Part shown: positions 54,646 through 63,502 of the stretch, in pieces | How positions within the stretch are numbered: position 1 is the stretch's first letter | Layout: the number at the start of each line of letters is the position of its first letter | Origin: Streptomyces venezuelae | GTDB lineage: Bacteria > Actinomycetota > Actinomycetes > Streptomycetales > Streptomycetaceae | Direction: 5' to 3' | Length of the DNA: 64,000 nucleotides | NCBI RefSeq assembly: GCF_008642375.1 | Contig: NZ_CP029194.1 | Span: 3,410,001-3,474,000, forward strand | The notes under the pieces: generated by a model | What the model was told of the DNA's origin: nothing | What the model saw: only the letters and a program-made list of their open reading frames with translations | The model's database searches: none | Position numbers and translations under genes: made by a program

Positions 54646-55770
54646 GTGCGCGAGAGTGCCGCCGAACGACACGACCGACTGCTGGCCCTGGTCCGCGAGC
54701 GCGGCACCGCCCGTGTCGCCGAACTGGCCGAGCGGCTCGGGGTCTCCCCCGTCACCGCCCGCCGGGACGTCGAGGCGCTGGCCGCACGGGGCCTGCTCGA
54801 CCGGGTGCACGGCCAGGTGTCGTGGCCCGGCGGCCAGGGCGCCCCGGGCGCGGGACGGCCCGGCGAGGGCCTGGTCCTCGGTCTGCTCGCGCCCTCCGCC
54901 ACGTACTACTTCGCCGAGGTCATCCGGGGTGCGCACGAGGCGGCGGCCCGGGCCGGCGCCCGGCTGGTGCTGCGCGTGTCGGACTACCGGCCGGAGGAGG
55001 ACCGCGCCCGCACGGAGGGCCTGCTCGCGGCGGGCGCGGAGGGCGTCCTGGTCGCACCCGGCTGGCGCGGGCCCGAGGACCGGCTCGCCTACGGGGACTG
55101 GCTGGCCGAACTCCCCGTGCCGGCCGTGCTCCTGGAGCGCAGGGCCGAGCCCGGCAGTCCGCTCGACGGCCTGGACCGGGTCGTCTCCGACCACGGCCAC
55201 GGCGTCCTGCTCGCCCTGCGCCACCTGATCGGACTCGGCCGCGCGACGCCGCTGCTGGTGGCCCGCGGGGACTCCCCGACCGCGCTCGCGGTGCGCGCCG
55301 GGTACGCCGAGGCGCTGCGGACGCTGGGCCTTGAGGAGCCCCGGCCGGTCATCGAGTCCGTACCTGCCGAGGCGGACCCGGAGGGCTTCGAGCGGGCCGT
55401 GCGGGCGCTGTACGAGGCGGTCCGCTCGGGTCTCGCGGGCGCGGCGCTCGTCCACAACGACGTGGACGCGATCGAGATCGTGCAGCGCCTGGCCGAGCTG
55501 GGCGTACGGGTGCCGCAGGACCTGGCCCTGATCGCGTACGACGACGAGGTCGCGGCCCTCGCCGACACCCCGCTGACGGCGGTCGCCCCGCCCAAGCGGC
55601 AGGTGGGGCGGTATGCGGCGGAGCTGCTCGTGGAGCGGCTCACCGAGAGCGCGGCGGGCGCCGAGGGGGACACGGGGTCCGGCGAGGAGGCACCGCGGCG
55701 GCATCTGAGCCTGCTGCCGAGGCTGCGGGTGCGGGACTCGTGCGGGGTGCGCCCCTCCCTCTCCGTCTGA
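54646..55770 (+). CDS. Transcriptional regulator, DeoR-type HTH fused to LacI-type sensor
   Basis: 374 residues from GTG with GAGGGGG upstream. The N-terminal HTH (RHDRLLALVRERGTARVAELAERLGVSPVTARRDVEALAARGLL) is of DeoR type (winged), not the LacI hinge-helix form. The remaining ~280 residues are a LacI/PurR-type sugar-binding domain (LVLGLLAPSATYYFAEVIRGAHEAA, VHNDVDAIEIVQRLAELGVRVPQDLALIAYDD). So the effector is probably a sugar or hydroxyacid imported by the next three genes. Operator-like sites flank the gene on both sides. Confidence 0.92.
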   Translation: MRESAAERHDRLLALVRERGTARVAELAERLGVSPVTARRDVEALAARGLLDRVHGQVSWPGGQGAPGAGRPGEGLVLGLLAPSATYYFAEVIRGAHEAAARAGARLVLRVSDYRPEEDRARTEGLLAAGAEGVLVAPGWRGPEDRLAYGDWLAELPVPAVLLERRAEPGSPLDGLDRVVSDHGHGVLLALRHLIGLGRATPLLVARGDSPTALAVRAGYAEALRTLGLEEPRPVIESVPAEADPEGFERAVRALYEAVRSGLAGAALVHNDVDAIEIVQRLAELGVRVPQDLALIAYDDEVAALADTPLTAVAPPKRQVGRYAAELLVERLTESAAGAEGDTGSGEEAPRRHLSLLPRLRVRDSCGVRPSLSV

Positions 55771-55787
55771 TCATTTTTCGATCAATC
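55768..55787. promoter_or_regulatory. Operator before the ABC importer operon
   Basis: TGATC-ATTTTTC-GATCA with the shared TTCGATCA element at 55777-55784, about 80 bp upstream of the solute-binding gene. It begins at the regulator stop codon. Confidence 0.65.
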
Positions 55788-55867
55788 AATCTTTCGCTCT
55801 TGACTTCGGTCATGAACGGTCACAGGATCACGGCCACAACCTCCCCGCCGCCCTCAGGAGTCGTGCC

Positions 55868-57184
55868 GTGAGCCTCAGTCGGAGCAGAACGTCCTGTGTC
55901 ATAGTCGGCACCGCCACCGCCCTCGCCGTTCTCACGGCCTGCGGCGGCAGCGGTGAAGACTCCGCGAACAAGCCCACCGGGCCCGTGACCATCACCTTCT
56001 GGGGCTGGGCCAAGGGCTCCAAGGACGTCGTGGACGCCTTCAACTCCTCCCACACCGACATCCAGGTGAAGTTCGAGGAGATCCCCTCCGGCACCGCCGG
56101 CGGCTACGCCAAGATCTCCAACGCCGTGAAGGCGGGCAACGCCCCCGACCTGGTCTCCATCGAGTACTCCTCGCTCCCCGAGTTCGTGAGCTCCGGAGCC
56201 CTCCAGGACATCGGCGACCAGTTCACCGAGGCCGACCGGGCCAAGCTGCTCCCGCAGTCCGTCGAGCTCACCACCCTCGGCGGCAAGTCCTGGGCCGTCC
56301 CCTTCGACGCCGCCCCGCAGGCCTTCTTCTACCGCAAGGACCTCTTCGCCAAGTACAAGGTCCAGGCCCCGGCCACCTGGGACGAGTTCAGGAAGGCCGC
56401 CGCGCAGGTCAAGAAGGCCGACGCCAAGGCCCGTATCGCCACCTTCTTCCCCGACGACCCGACCACCTTCGAGGCGATGGCCTGGCAGGCCGGCGCCCAG
56501 TGGTTCAAGGCCGAGAACGACACCTGGAAGATCGACACGACCGACGCCGCCACCACGAAGGTCGCCGCCTACTGGCAGGGCCTCCTCGACGACGGTCTCG
56601 TCCACAAGAACGCCTCCTTCAGCCCCGAGTGGACCGGCTCCCTCAAGAACGGCACCACCATCGGCTACCTCGGCGCCTCCTGGGGCGCCGGCGTCCTCAA
56701 GGGCACCCTGCCCGAGCAGAGCGGCAAGTGGGCCGTGGCGCCCATGCCCAGCTGGGACGGCAAGCCCGCCAGCGGCATGCTCGGCGGCACCTCCTTCGCC
56801 GTCACCAAGGACAGCAAGCAGAAGGCCGCGGCCGTCACCTTCGCCGAGTGGATGTCCACCACCGAGGAGGGTGTGAAGGCCCGCATCGCCTCCGGCACCT
56901 CCTCCGCCTTCCCCGCCGCCGCGGCCCTGCGCCCCGTCGCCAAGAAGGCCTTCGACGCGAGCTATTACGGCGGCCAGGACATCTACGCCCTCTTCGAGGC
57001 CTCCGGCGCCTCCATCAACCCCAACTGGGCCTGGGGCCCGACCACCGGCACCACCAACACCACGATCAAGGACCACTTCGGCAAGATCACCCAGGGCGGC
57101 CCGGGCATCGAGGAGGCCGTCAAGGCCGGGCACGACGCCACCGTCGCCGAACTCACCAAGCGCGGCCTGAAGGTCGAGGGCTGA
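55868..57184 (+). CDS. ABC transporter solute-binding lipoprotein (sugar type)
   Basis: 438 residues from GTG. The signal peptide has lipobox LTACGGS with the modified Cys near residue 25. The mature protein is a cluster-B binding protein: VTITFWGWAKGSKDVVDAFN, PDLVSIEYSSLPEF, VPFDAAPQAFFYRKDLF and GGTSFAVTKDS. First gene of the importer operon; the permease starts 4 nt after its stop. Confidence 0.93.
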   Translation: MSLSRSRTSCVIVGTATALAVLTACGGSGEDSANKPTGPVTITFWGWAKGSKDVVDAFNSSHTDIQVKFEEIPSGTAGGYAKISNAVKAGNAPDLVSIEYSSLPEFVSSGALQDIGDQFTEADRAKLLPQSVELTTLGGKSWAVPFDAAPQAFFYRKDLFAKYKVQAPATWDEFRKAAAQVKKADAKARIATFFPDDPTTFEAMAWQAGAQWFKAENDTWKIDTTDAATTKVAAYWQGLLDDGLVHKNASFSPEWTGSLKNGTTIGYLGASWGAGVLKGTLPEQSGKWAVAPMPSWDGKPASGMLGGTSFAVTKDSKQKAAAVTFAEWMSTTEEGVKARIASGTSSAFPAAAALRPVAKKAFDASYYGGQDIYALFEASGASINPNWAWGPTTGTTNTTIKDHFGKITQGGPGIEEAVKAGHDATVAELTKRGLKVEG

Positions 57185-57188
57185 CCGT

Positions 57189-58076
57189 ATGAAGGCCCGC
57201 ACCCGCGCCGCCGCGATCCTGCTGACCCCCTTCTTCGTCCTCTTCACCGCGGTGATGGTGGTGCCGATCGGCTACGCGGTCTGGCTCAGCCTCTTCACCG
57301 AGAAGCAGTCCGGACTGGGCTTCGGCGGCACCGAGACCGTCTTCACCGGCCTCGACAACTACACGGCGGCGCTGGGTGACCGGGCCTTCCGCGAGGGCTT
57401 CGGCGTCCTGCTCGGATACTGCCTGTTCTACATCCCGCTGCTGCTCGTCGGAGCCCTCGGCCTCGCCCTCCTCCTCGACTCGGCCCTCGCCCGCGCCCGC
57501 CGCTTCTTCCAGCTCGCGCTCTTCCTGCCGCACGCCGTCCCCGGCATCATCGCCGCCCTGATCTGGGTCTACCTCTACACACCCCAGCTCAGCCCGGTCG
57601 TCAAGGCGATGGAGGCGGGAGGCATCGGCTTCGACTTCTTCTCCCCCGAAGGCGCGCTGCCCTCCATCGTCAACATCGCCCTGTGGGAGTGGCTCGGCTA
57701 CAACATGGTCATCTTCTACGCGGCCCTCCAGGCCATCGACCGCTCCGTCCTCGAAGCGGCCACCGTCGACGGGGCCGGCGCCTGGCGCATCGCCTTCTCC
57801 GTCAAGGTCCCGCTGGTCAAGGCCTCGCTCGCGATGGTCGGCCTCTTCACGGTCATCGGCTCCCTCCAGCTCTTCACCGAGCCGCTGATCCTCAACAAGG
57901 GCACCGGCTCCGCCGTCACCTCCACCTGGACGCCGAACATGTACGCCTACACCGCGGCCTTCGACCGCAACGACTACGGCCTCGCCGCCGCGGCCTCCGT
58001 ACTCCTCGCCCTGACGGCCGCGCTGCTCTCCTTCGCGGTGACGCGCCTGACCGGCCGGAAGGGGAAGAGGGCATGA
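57189..58076 (+). CDS. ABC sugar transporter permease (MalF-type)
   Basis: 295 residues, six membrane helices (first LLTPFFVLFTAVMVVPIGYAVWLSLF). The EAA-loop equivalent is VLEAATVDGAGAWRIAFSVKVPLVK, which contacts the ATPase. It overlaps the next gene by ATGA. No ATPase gene is in the operon; Streptomyces importers of this class usually share the MsiK ATPase. Confidence 0.93.
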   Translation: MKARTRAAAILLTPFFVLFTAVMVVPIGYAVWLSLFTEKQSGLGFGGTETVFTGLDNYTAALGDRAFREGFGVLLGYCLFYIPLLLVGALGLALLLDSALARARRFFQLALFLPHAVPGIIAALIWVYLYTPQLSPVVKAMEAGGIGFDFFSPEGALPSIVNIALWEWLGYNMVIFYAALQAIDRSVLEAATVDGAGAWRIAFSVKVPLVKASLAMVGLFTVIGSLQLFTEPLILNKGTGSAVTSTWTPNMYAYTAAFDRNDYGLAAAASVLLALTAALLSFAVTRLTGRKGKRA

Positions 58077-58927
58077 GCAAGCCCCGTACCGCCAACGTCT
58101 GGCTGTCCAAGGCCGCCGTCAACGGCGCCCTCGTCCTCGCCGTCGTCTACATGCTCTTCCCCCTCGTCTGGCTGCTGACCGCCGCCACCAAGGACGCCGG
58201 CGGCCTCCTCGCCGGAAACGCCTTCTCCTTCGACGGCTTCGACCTCGACGGCAACCTCTCCCGGCTCGCCGAGTACAACGACGGCATCTACTTCCACTGG
58301 TACGCGAACAGCCTGCTCTACGCCGGATTCGGCGCCCTCGCCTGCTCCTTCGTCAGCGTCGCCGCCGGATACGCCTTCCACGTCTACGACTTCCGGGGCA
58401 AGGAGAAGCTCTTCGGCGTCGTCCTCCTGGGCGTGCTCGTCCCCACCACCGCGCTCGCCCTGCCGATGTACCTCCTCGCCAGCGAGGTCGGCGTCGTCAA
58501 CACCTACTGGGCCGTCCTGATCCCCGTCCTCGTCAACCCCTTCGGCGTCTACCTCTCCCGGGTCTTCTGCGCGGGCTACATCCCCGACGAGGCCCTGGAG
58601 GCCGCCCGGATCGACGGGGCCGGCGAACTGCGCGCCTTCTGGTCCATCGGTCTGCGCATGGTCATGCCCGGCTTCGTGACCGTCTTCCTCTTCCAGTTCA
58701 CCGCCATCTGGAACAACTTCTTCCTCCCCCTGGTGATGCTCTCCGACCAGAAGCTCTACCCCCTGAGCCTCGGCCTGTACGCGTGGAACAGCAACGCCCA
58801 CGCGGAACCCGACTTCTACCCCCTCGTCGTCACCGGATCCCTGCTCGCCGTCGTCCCCCTCGTCGTCGCCTTCGTCTCCCTCCAGCGCCACTGGAAGGCG
58901 GGTCTGACCGCCGGCAGCGTCAAGTGA
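58073..58927 (+). CDS. ABC sugar transporter permease (MalG-type)
   Basis: 284 residues. The frame is open upstream, but the ATG at 58073 inside the ATGA overlap gives the family start MSKPRTANVWLSKAAVNGALV. Six helices, with EAA loop ALEAARIDGAGELRAFWSIGLRMVMPG. It completes the importer core with the preceding permease and the binding protein. Confidence 0.93.
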   Translation: MSKPRTANVWLSKAAVNGALVLAVVYMLFPLVWLLTAATKDAGGLLAGNAFSFDGFDLDGNLSRLAEYNDGIYFHWYANSLLYAGFGALACSFVSVAAGYAFHVYDFRGKEKLFGVVLLGVLVPTTALALPMYLLASEVGVVNTYWAVLIPVLVNPFGVYLSRVFCAGYIPDEALEAARIDGAGELRAFWSIGLRMVMPGFVTVFLFQFTAIWNNFFLPLVMLSDQKLYPLSLGLYAWNSNAHAEPDFYPLVVTGSLLAVVPLVVAFVSLQRHWKAGLTAGSVK

Positions 58928-58944
58928 GGAGCACACGTCCCACG

Positions 58945-59964
58945 ATGCACCCCGCCACTGACAACCGCCCCGCCCTCCTCCTCGCGATGGGCCCCGACAC
59001 CGCGGACCGCCTGCTCACCGACGCCCACCGGCAGCGCCTCGCGACACTCACCCGCACCGACCCGCACCTCGTCGCCCACGACCTCACCGCCCCGGACGCG
59101 CGGACCGCCGCCGCCCTCGCCGAGGCCGAACTCCTCCTCACCGGCTGGGGCGCCACCCCCCTCACCACCGAGGTCCTCGACCGCGCCCCCCGCCTGCGGG
59201 CCGTCGTCCACGCCGCCGGCTCCGTCAAGCACCACATCACCGACGCCTGCTGGGACCGCGGCCTGCGCGTCACCACCGCCGCCGCCGCGAACGCGCTGCC
59301 CGTCGCCGAGTACACCCTCGCCGCGATCCTCTTCGCCGGAAAGCAGGTCCTGCGCTCCGCCCAGCGCTACGCCGAACTCCGCACCGACCACGCCTGGCTC
59401 ACCGAATCCGCGGCCTGGGGCAACCACCGCCGCACGATCGGCCTCGTCGGCGCCTCCCGCATCGGCCGCCGGGTCATCGAGCTCCTCCGCCCCTTCGACT
59501 TCGAGATCCTCCTCTACGACCCGTACGTGACGGACCCGCCGCCCGGCGTGGAGCTGACCGGTCTCGACGACCTGTGCGCCCGCAGCACGGTGGTCTCGGT
59601 CCACGCACCCCAACTCCCGTCCACGTACCGCATGATCGGCACCGCCCAGCTCGCGGCGATGCCCGACGGCACCACCCTGATCAACACGGCCCGCGGCTCC
59701 CTGATCGACGAGACGGCCCTCCTCCCCCACCTCCTCTCGGGCCGCCTCCACGCGATCCTGGACGTGACGGACCCGGAACTCCCGCCCGTCGAATCGCCGT
59801 TGTGGACGCTCCCCAACGTCCTCCTCACCCCCCACGTCGCCGGCTCCCTCGGCAACGAACTCCACCGCATGGCGGACCAGGCGATCGAGGAGGTGACGCG
59901 GTACGTCCACGGCGAACCCTTCGCGGAGGAGGTACGGGCGTCAGACCTCCAGCGCTCGGCGTAG
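58945..59964 (+). CDS. D-2-hydroxyacid dehydrogenase (NAD-dependent)
   Basis: 339 residues. Nucleotide-binding motif IGLVGASRIGRRVIELLRPFDFEILLYDP (GxSxxG), catalytic Arg in NTARGSLID, Glu in ILDVTDPELPP and His in TPHVAGS. The start is the ATG at 58945, 17 nt after the permease stop. It probably reduces or oxidises the imported sugar acid or a derived 2-keto acid. It overlaps the end of the convergent STAND gene by 24 nt. Confidence 0.92.
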   Translation: MHPATDNRPALLLAMGPDTADRLLTDAHRQRLATLTRTDPHLVAHDLTAPDARTAAALAEAELLLTGWGATPLTTEVLDRAPRLRAVVHAAGSVKHHITDACWDRGLRVTTAAAANALPVAEYTLAAILFAGKQVLRSAQRYAELRTDHAWLTESAAWGNHRRTIGLVGASRIGRRVIELLRPFDFEILLYDPYVTDPPPGVELTGLDDLCARSTVVSVHAPQLPSTYRMIGTAQLAAMPDGTTLINTARGSLIDETALLPHLLSGRLHAILDVTDPELPPVESPLWTLPNVLLTPHVAGSLGNELHRMADQAIEEVTRYVHGEPFAEEVRASDLQRSA

Positions 59965-62900
59965 CCGGTCCGCCTCGGCGAGGACGAGCGGCAGCGAGCC
60001 CGGATCCACGGCGAGGACGGCCGGCAGCACGGTCCGCCAGTCCCCGAGCCGCAGCGCGAGAACGGCCCACCGCCGGGCCGGGACGGGATCGGGCTCGGCC
60101 CGGGCGAGGAGGGCGTAGGCCTCGCCGCAGGACTGCCCCATGTGGTGCATGCCGTCGAGGAGTGCTGCGGCGCGCTCGTGCCGGTGGGCGAGGAGGAGCT
60201 CGTTGACGAGGCGGACGAGCTGATGGCCCGGCGGATTCGGCGACTGCGCCCGGAAGAAGTCGATCGCCTCGTCGTGGGAGCCCATCACGACCATGACGAG
60301 ATCCGTGACACCGGTCCGCCGGGCCCGCAGCAGGGGCCCGGCCGCGAGCATGCCCCGAACGCCCTCCCCGAGGGCGTACGCCGCCCGTACGGCCTCCAGC
60401 CCCCAGGGCGCCCTCTGCTCACCGAGGTCGTCCAGGATCCGGCGGGCCTCCTCCCGCCGCCCCTGCCGCAGGCAGGCCGAGGCCATCCTCGCGAGCGTCT
60501 CCATGACCTCGGGCACCTCGGTCAGTGTCGCCGCCAGGTCCAGCGCCTGGTCCCAGGCCGCCGCCTCCGCGAAGATCACGGCGGCCTGCAGGACGAGGGT
60601 CTTCGGCACGTCCGGCTGCCCGACCAGACGCAGAGCACGGTCGAAGGCCCCGTCGGCCACGTAGCCCGCGACGACCCGCGGAAGCAGGGTCACACGCTGG
60701 TGCCTGGCGGCTCCCCAGGCCAGGGCCTCCGCCCACTCCACCCGTCGCACCGCGAGCGCCGCTGAGACGGCACCGCCGGGGTCGAGGCCCGGCTCCTCCT
60801 CCACCACCCGGAGAAGGCCCGCAGCGTCCTCGCGCCGACCGGCCTCCACAAGTGCCGGGACCAGCGCCACGAGGTCCGCGGCGAGGGTCTCGCGCGGAGG
60901 TCTCCGGAGCCTCATTTCCTCCGCCGCGAGCAGGCCCCGGGCCTCGGCGGCGCAGCCGGTTCCGTACAGCACCTCCGCGAGCACGGCGACGGCCTCCGTG
61001 TTCCCCTCCACCCCGCCGGCCATCGCACGGACGCGGTCCACCGCGCCCTCCGCGACCAGTCGGCGCAGGAAGTCACCGAACACCCCCAGGCCGGCGGGCC
61101 GTTCACCGAAGCGCCTCCACGCCGTCTCCTCGACGAGCCCTCCCCACGGCGACGCCACGCTCTCGACGAGCCTCCCGCACAGCGCGGCGACCCCGTTCAG
61201 ATCCCCGCGCTCCAGCAGGGCCGAGGCGATGGCCGGCCAGGGGTCGTCCCTCCGTACGGGTGAGTCCAAGGACGGGGCGTGGGCCATGGCCTGCTCGACC
61301 GCGCCGGCGCGGGCCAGCTCCCGCGCGGCACGCACGCGTACGCTCGACCATCCCGGGCCTTCCATGGCCCCGGCAAACTCCCGGAACTCGTCCCACCGCC
61401 CGTTCGCGACCAGTGCCCACGCGAGGGCGGCGGGCCCTCCGTCACCGCAGTCCTGGCGTGCCGCTTCGATCTCTCCCGCCGCGACGAGGCCGTGCAGGAG
61501 CGGCGCGTGGAACACATCGGACTTGCGGGGCCCCATGCGCGCCCGCTCCAGCATCGCCTCCCGCAACGCCGCGTCCGCCGCCTCCGGGTGACCGGCCTCT
61601 CGCAGCGCCACCACGGCCCGCAGCAGCACCACCGCCCGTGCACCGGGCTCCTTCTCCGGCCGGTACGCCTCCCGCTCCGCCTCGGCGACCAGGCCGTCGC
61701 GCACCAAGGCCTCGACGATTTCGGCCCGCAAACCGGCCCCGCTTCCCTCCCCGCCCAGGGCGACGGCCTCTTCGTGGCGTCCCGCCGCGAGCAGACCGCG
61801 CACCACCGTGTGCCGGGGGGCGACGCGGGCAGCGGCGGAGGAGATCGTCGTCAACAGCCGACGCGCACGGCCGTGCGCACCGAGTCGGACGAGCAACTGA
61901 ACGACGTCGGCCGCCGCGAAGGTCCAGTCGCCTTCGTCCTGCGCCATCGCCACGTCCCGGTCGGGGCGGTCCCGCAGGGTCTCGATCACCTCCTCGGCCT
62001 CGACGGCGATTTCCATGGCCCGTTCCGGCGCCCCCACGTCCAGCAGCTTGCTCGCCACGGCGCACAGTCCGTCGACCACACGCTGCCCCCTGAAGCTCCG
62101 GGCGAGCGCCACCGCACGGTCCGCACTGCCGACGGCGGCCCAGCCCTCCAGGAGCGCGAGCGGCACGCTGCCGCTCTCCCGCAGCAGCCGCGCCCGGCTC
62201 CACGCGAGCCGCAGCGCCCCGGTCACCGAGTCCTCGCGGTCCGTCGCGCCCAGGAGCACGTCCTCCGCCGCCCCGATCTCCGCCAGCGCCGCCGCGTCGG
62301 CGCCCGTCACGGCCAGCAGTCGTTCGTGGCGCCGCTCGTCCGCCGCGCACGCCACCAGCCGCTCCGCGTCCCCGGCCGCCCGCAGCATCGGCACGTACCC
62401 GTGCAGCAGGTAGTCCGGGGTCCCGTCCGGCCAGCCGTCCTCCCGCGAGCGGTCCGCCCAGGCGTGCAGCACCGACCGCCACCGGCCGAGCTCCCGCTCG
62501 CCCAGCATCTCCCGCGCCCCCGCGACCAGTTCCTCGTGCGCGAGCAGATAGGCCTCGCCGCGTACCGCGAATGTCCGTCCCGGTCCTGTCCTGAGCACGT
62601 CCTTGACCCGGTACGGCACCCCGCCCGTCAGCTCCGCGAGGTCGTCCGCCGTCAGGCCGCCGCCTGCCGCCGTGAGCAGGGCGAGGAGCTCGTACGGAAG
62701 TCCGCCCGCCTCCAGGAGGCGCTTCAGCTCGCGTTCCGCCTCCGCCCGGATCGTTCGGGCCCTCGGGGAGGGGGCGAGGATCCGTACGGCCTCCGGGGCC
62801 CGGAGCGGGTGGTCCTCCGGGACGTCGACGGGCAGGGGCGGGTTGAGGCGGCCGGAGACGATGACCGGCAGGCCGTACGGGAGGAGGGCCGCGATCGAGC

Positions 62901-63456
62901 GGGCGTCCGGGCCGGTCGTCACGCCCCGGTCCTCGTCCAGGCCGTCGACGAGGAGGACCAACCGCTCGCCGCGCGCGGCGCAGGACTCGGCGGCCGCGGC
63001 GTACAGGCGCAGCAGGTGGGCCTCGCGGGTGGCGGCCGTCAGGAGGGCGGGCGGCCCCTCGCCCGCGAGCTCCGCGAGCTGTTCGAGGACGACGTCCACG
63101 TACGCGGTGACGTCGTTCTGGGCGCCGAGCCGGGCCGTGACGAAGAAGGGGACGATCCGCACCCCGGGCGGCGGGTTGAGGGCGAACCAGGACAGGAGGG
63201 CCGTCTTGCCCGCCCAGGCCTCCGCGCGCCACCAGGTGTACGCGGGGCCGGAGTCGGCGCGGCAGAAGGCCTCGAGCTCCGCTAATTCGCCTTCTCTGTC
63301 GACGAGTTCCGAGGGGGCGATCCTGCGGACCTGTTCGTGGTATCCGGAGCGGGCCACCGCCGGTTCCGGCAACCCGATGCGGTTGCCGTCGCCGATCACG
63401 ACGACGCCCGTCCCGTTCTCGACCGTGACCGGCCGCTCTCCCCCTGCCCGCTCCAT
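59941..63456 (-). CDS. STAND-type NTPase with large helical-repeat C-terminus
   Basis: 1171 residues. N-terminal ~30 residues have the short TGVVVIGDGNRIG element; then RIAPSELVDREGELAELEAFC leads to a P-loop AWAGKTALLSWFA (Walker A) and LVLLVDGLDE (Walker B, STAND signature). Sensor-like arginine in VSGRLNPP. The remaining ~750 residues are Leu/Ala/Arg/Glu-rich repeats of helix pairs (RRLLTTISSAAARVAPRHTVVRGLLAAGRHEEAVALGG), consistent with TPR or similar superhelices. STAND proteins act as signalling switches, often in stress or anti-phage defence, with the repeats as sensor. No separate effector domain is recognisable. Confidence 0.85.
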   Translation of the reverse strand: MERAGGERPVTVENGTGVVVIGDGNRIGLPEPAVARSGYHEQVRRIAPSELVDREGELAELEAFCRADSGPAYTWWRAEAWAGKTALLSWFALNPPPGVRIVPFFVTARLGAQNDVTAYVDVVLEQLAELAGEGPPALLTAATREAHLLRLYAAAAESCAARGERLVLLVDGLDEDRGVTTGPDARSIAALLPYGLPVIVSGRLNPPLPVDVPEDHPLRAPEAVRILAPSPRARTIRAEAERELKRLLEAGGLPYELLALLTAAGGGLTADDLAELTGGVPYRVKDVLRTGPGRTFAVRGEAYLLAHEELVAGAREMLGERELGRWRSVLHAWADRSREDGWPDGTPDYLLHGYVPMLRAAGDAERLVACAADERRHERLLAVTGADAAALAEIGAAEDVLLGATDREDSVTGALRLAWSRARLLRESGSVPLALLEGWAAVGSADRAVALARSFRGQRVVDGLCAVASKLLDVGAPERAMEIAVEAEEVIETLRDRPDRDVAMAQDEGDWTFAAADVVQLLVRLGAHGRARRLLTTISSAAARVAPRHTVVRGLLAAGRHEEAVALGGEGSGAGLRAEIVEALVRDGLVAEAEREAYRPEKEPGARAVVLLRAVVALREAGHPEAADAALREAMLERARMGPRKSDVFHAPLLHGLVAAGEIEAARQDCGDGGPAALAWALVANGRWDEFREFAGAMEGPGWSSVRVRAARELARAGAVEQAMAHAPSLDSPVRRDDPWPAIASALLERGDLNGVAALCGRLVESVASPWGGLVEETAWRRFGERPAGLGVFGDFLRRLVAEGAVDRVRAMAGGVEGNTEAVAVLAEVLYGTGCAAEARGLLAAEEMRLRRPPRETLAADLVALVPALVEAGRREDAAGLLRVVEEEPGLDPGGAVSAALAVRRVEWAEALAWGAARHQRVTLLPRVVAGYVADGAFDRALRLVGQPDVPKTLVLQAAVIFAEAAAWDQALDLAATLTEVPEVMETLARMASACLRQGRREEARRILDDLGEQRAPWGLEAVRAAYALGEGVRGMLAAGPLLRARRTGVTDLVMVVMGSHDEAIDFFRAQSPNPPGHQLVRLVNELLLAHRHERAAALLDGMHHMGQSCGEAYALLARAEPDPVPARRWAVLALRLGDWRTVLPAVLAVDPGSLPLVLAEADRLRRALEV

Positions 63457-63502
63457 GCACCCAACCTAGACTGGAAGGGTCCTACCGGGGTCGGGAGGCG
63501 CC

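Noticed and set aside
58942..58964. Minus-strand TTGTCAGTG-N8-CATCGT resembling a DNA-damage promoter
   Set aside because: It lies inside the start of the 2-hydroxyacid dehydrogenase gene, points into the antisense of the permease, and has no gene downstream. Taken as a chance match, which also warns that the AAA-arm match with CACGGT is not conclusive.
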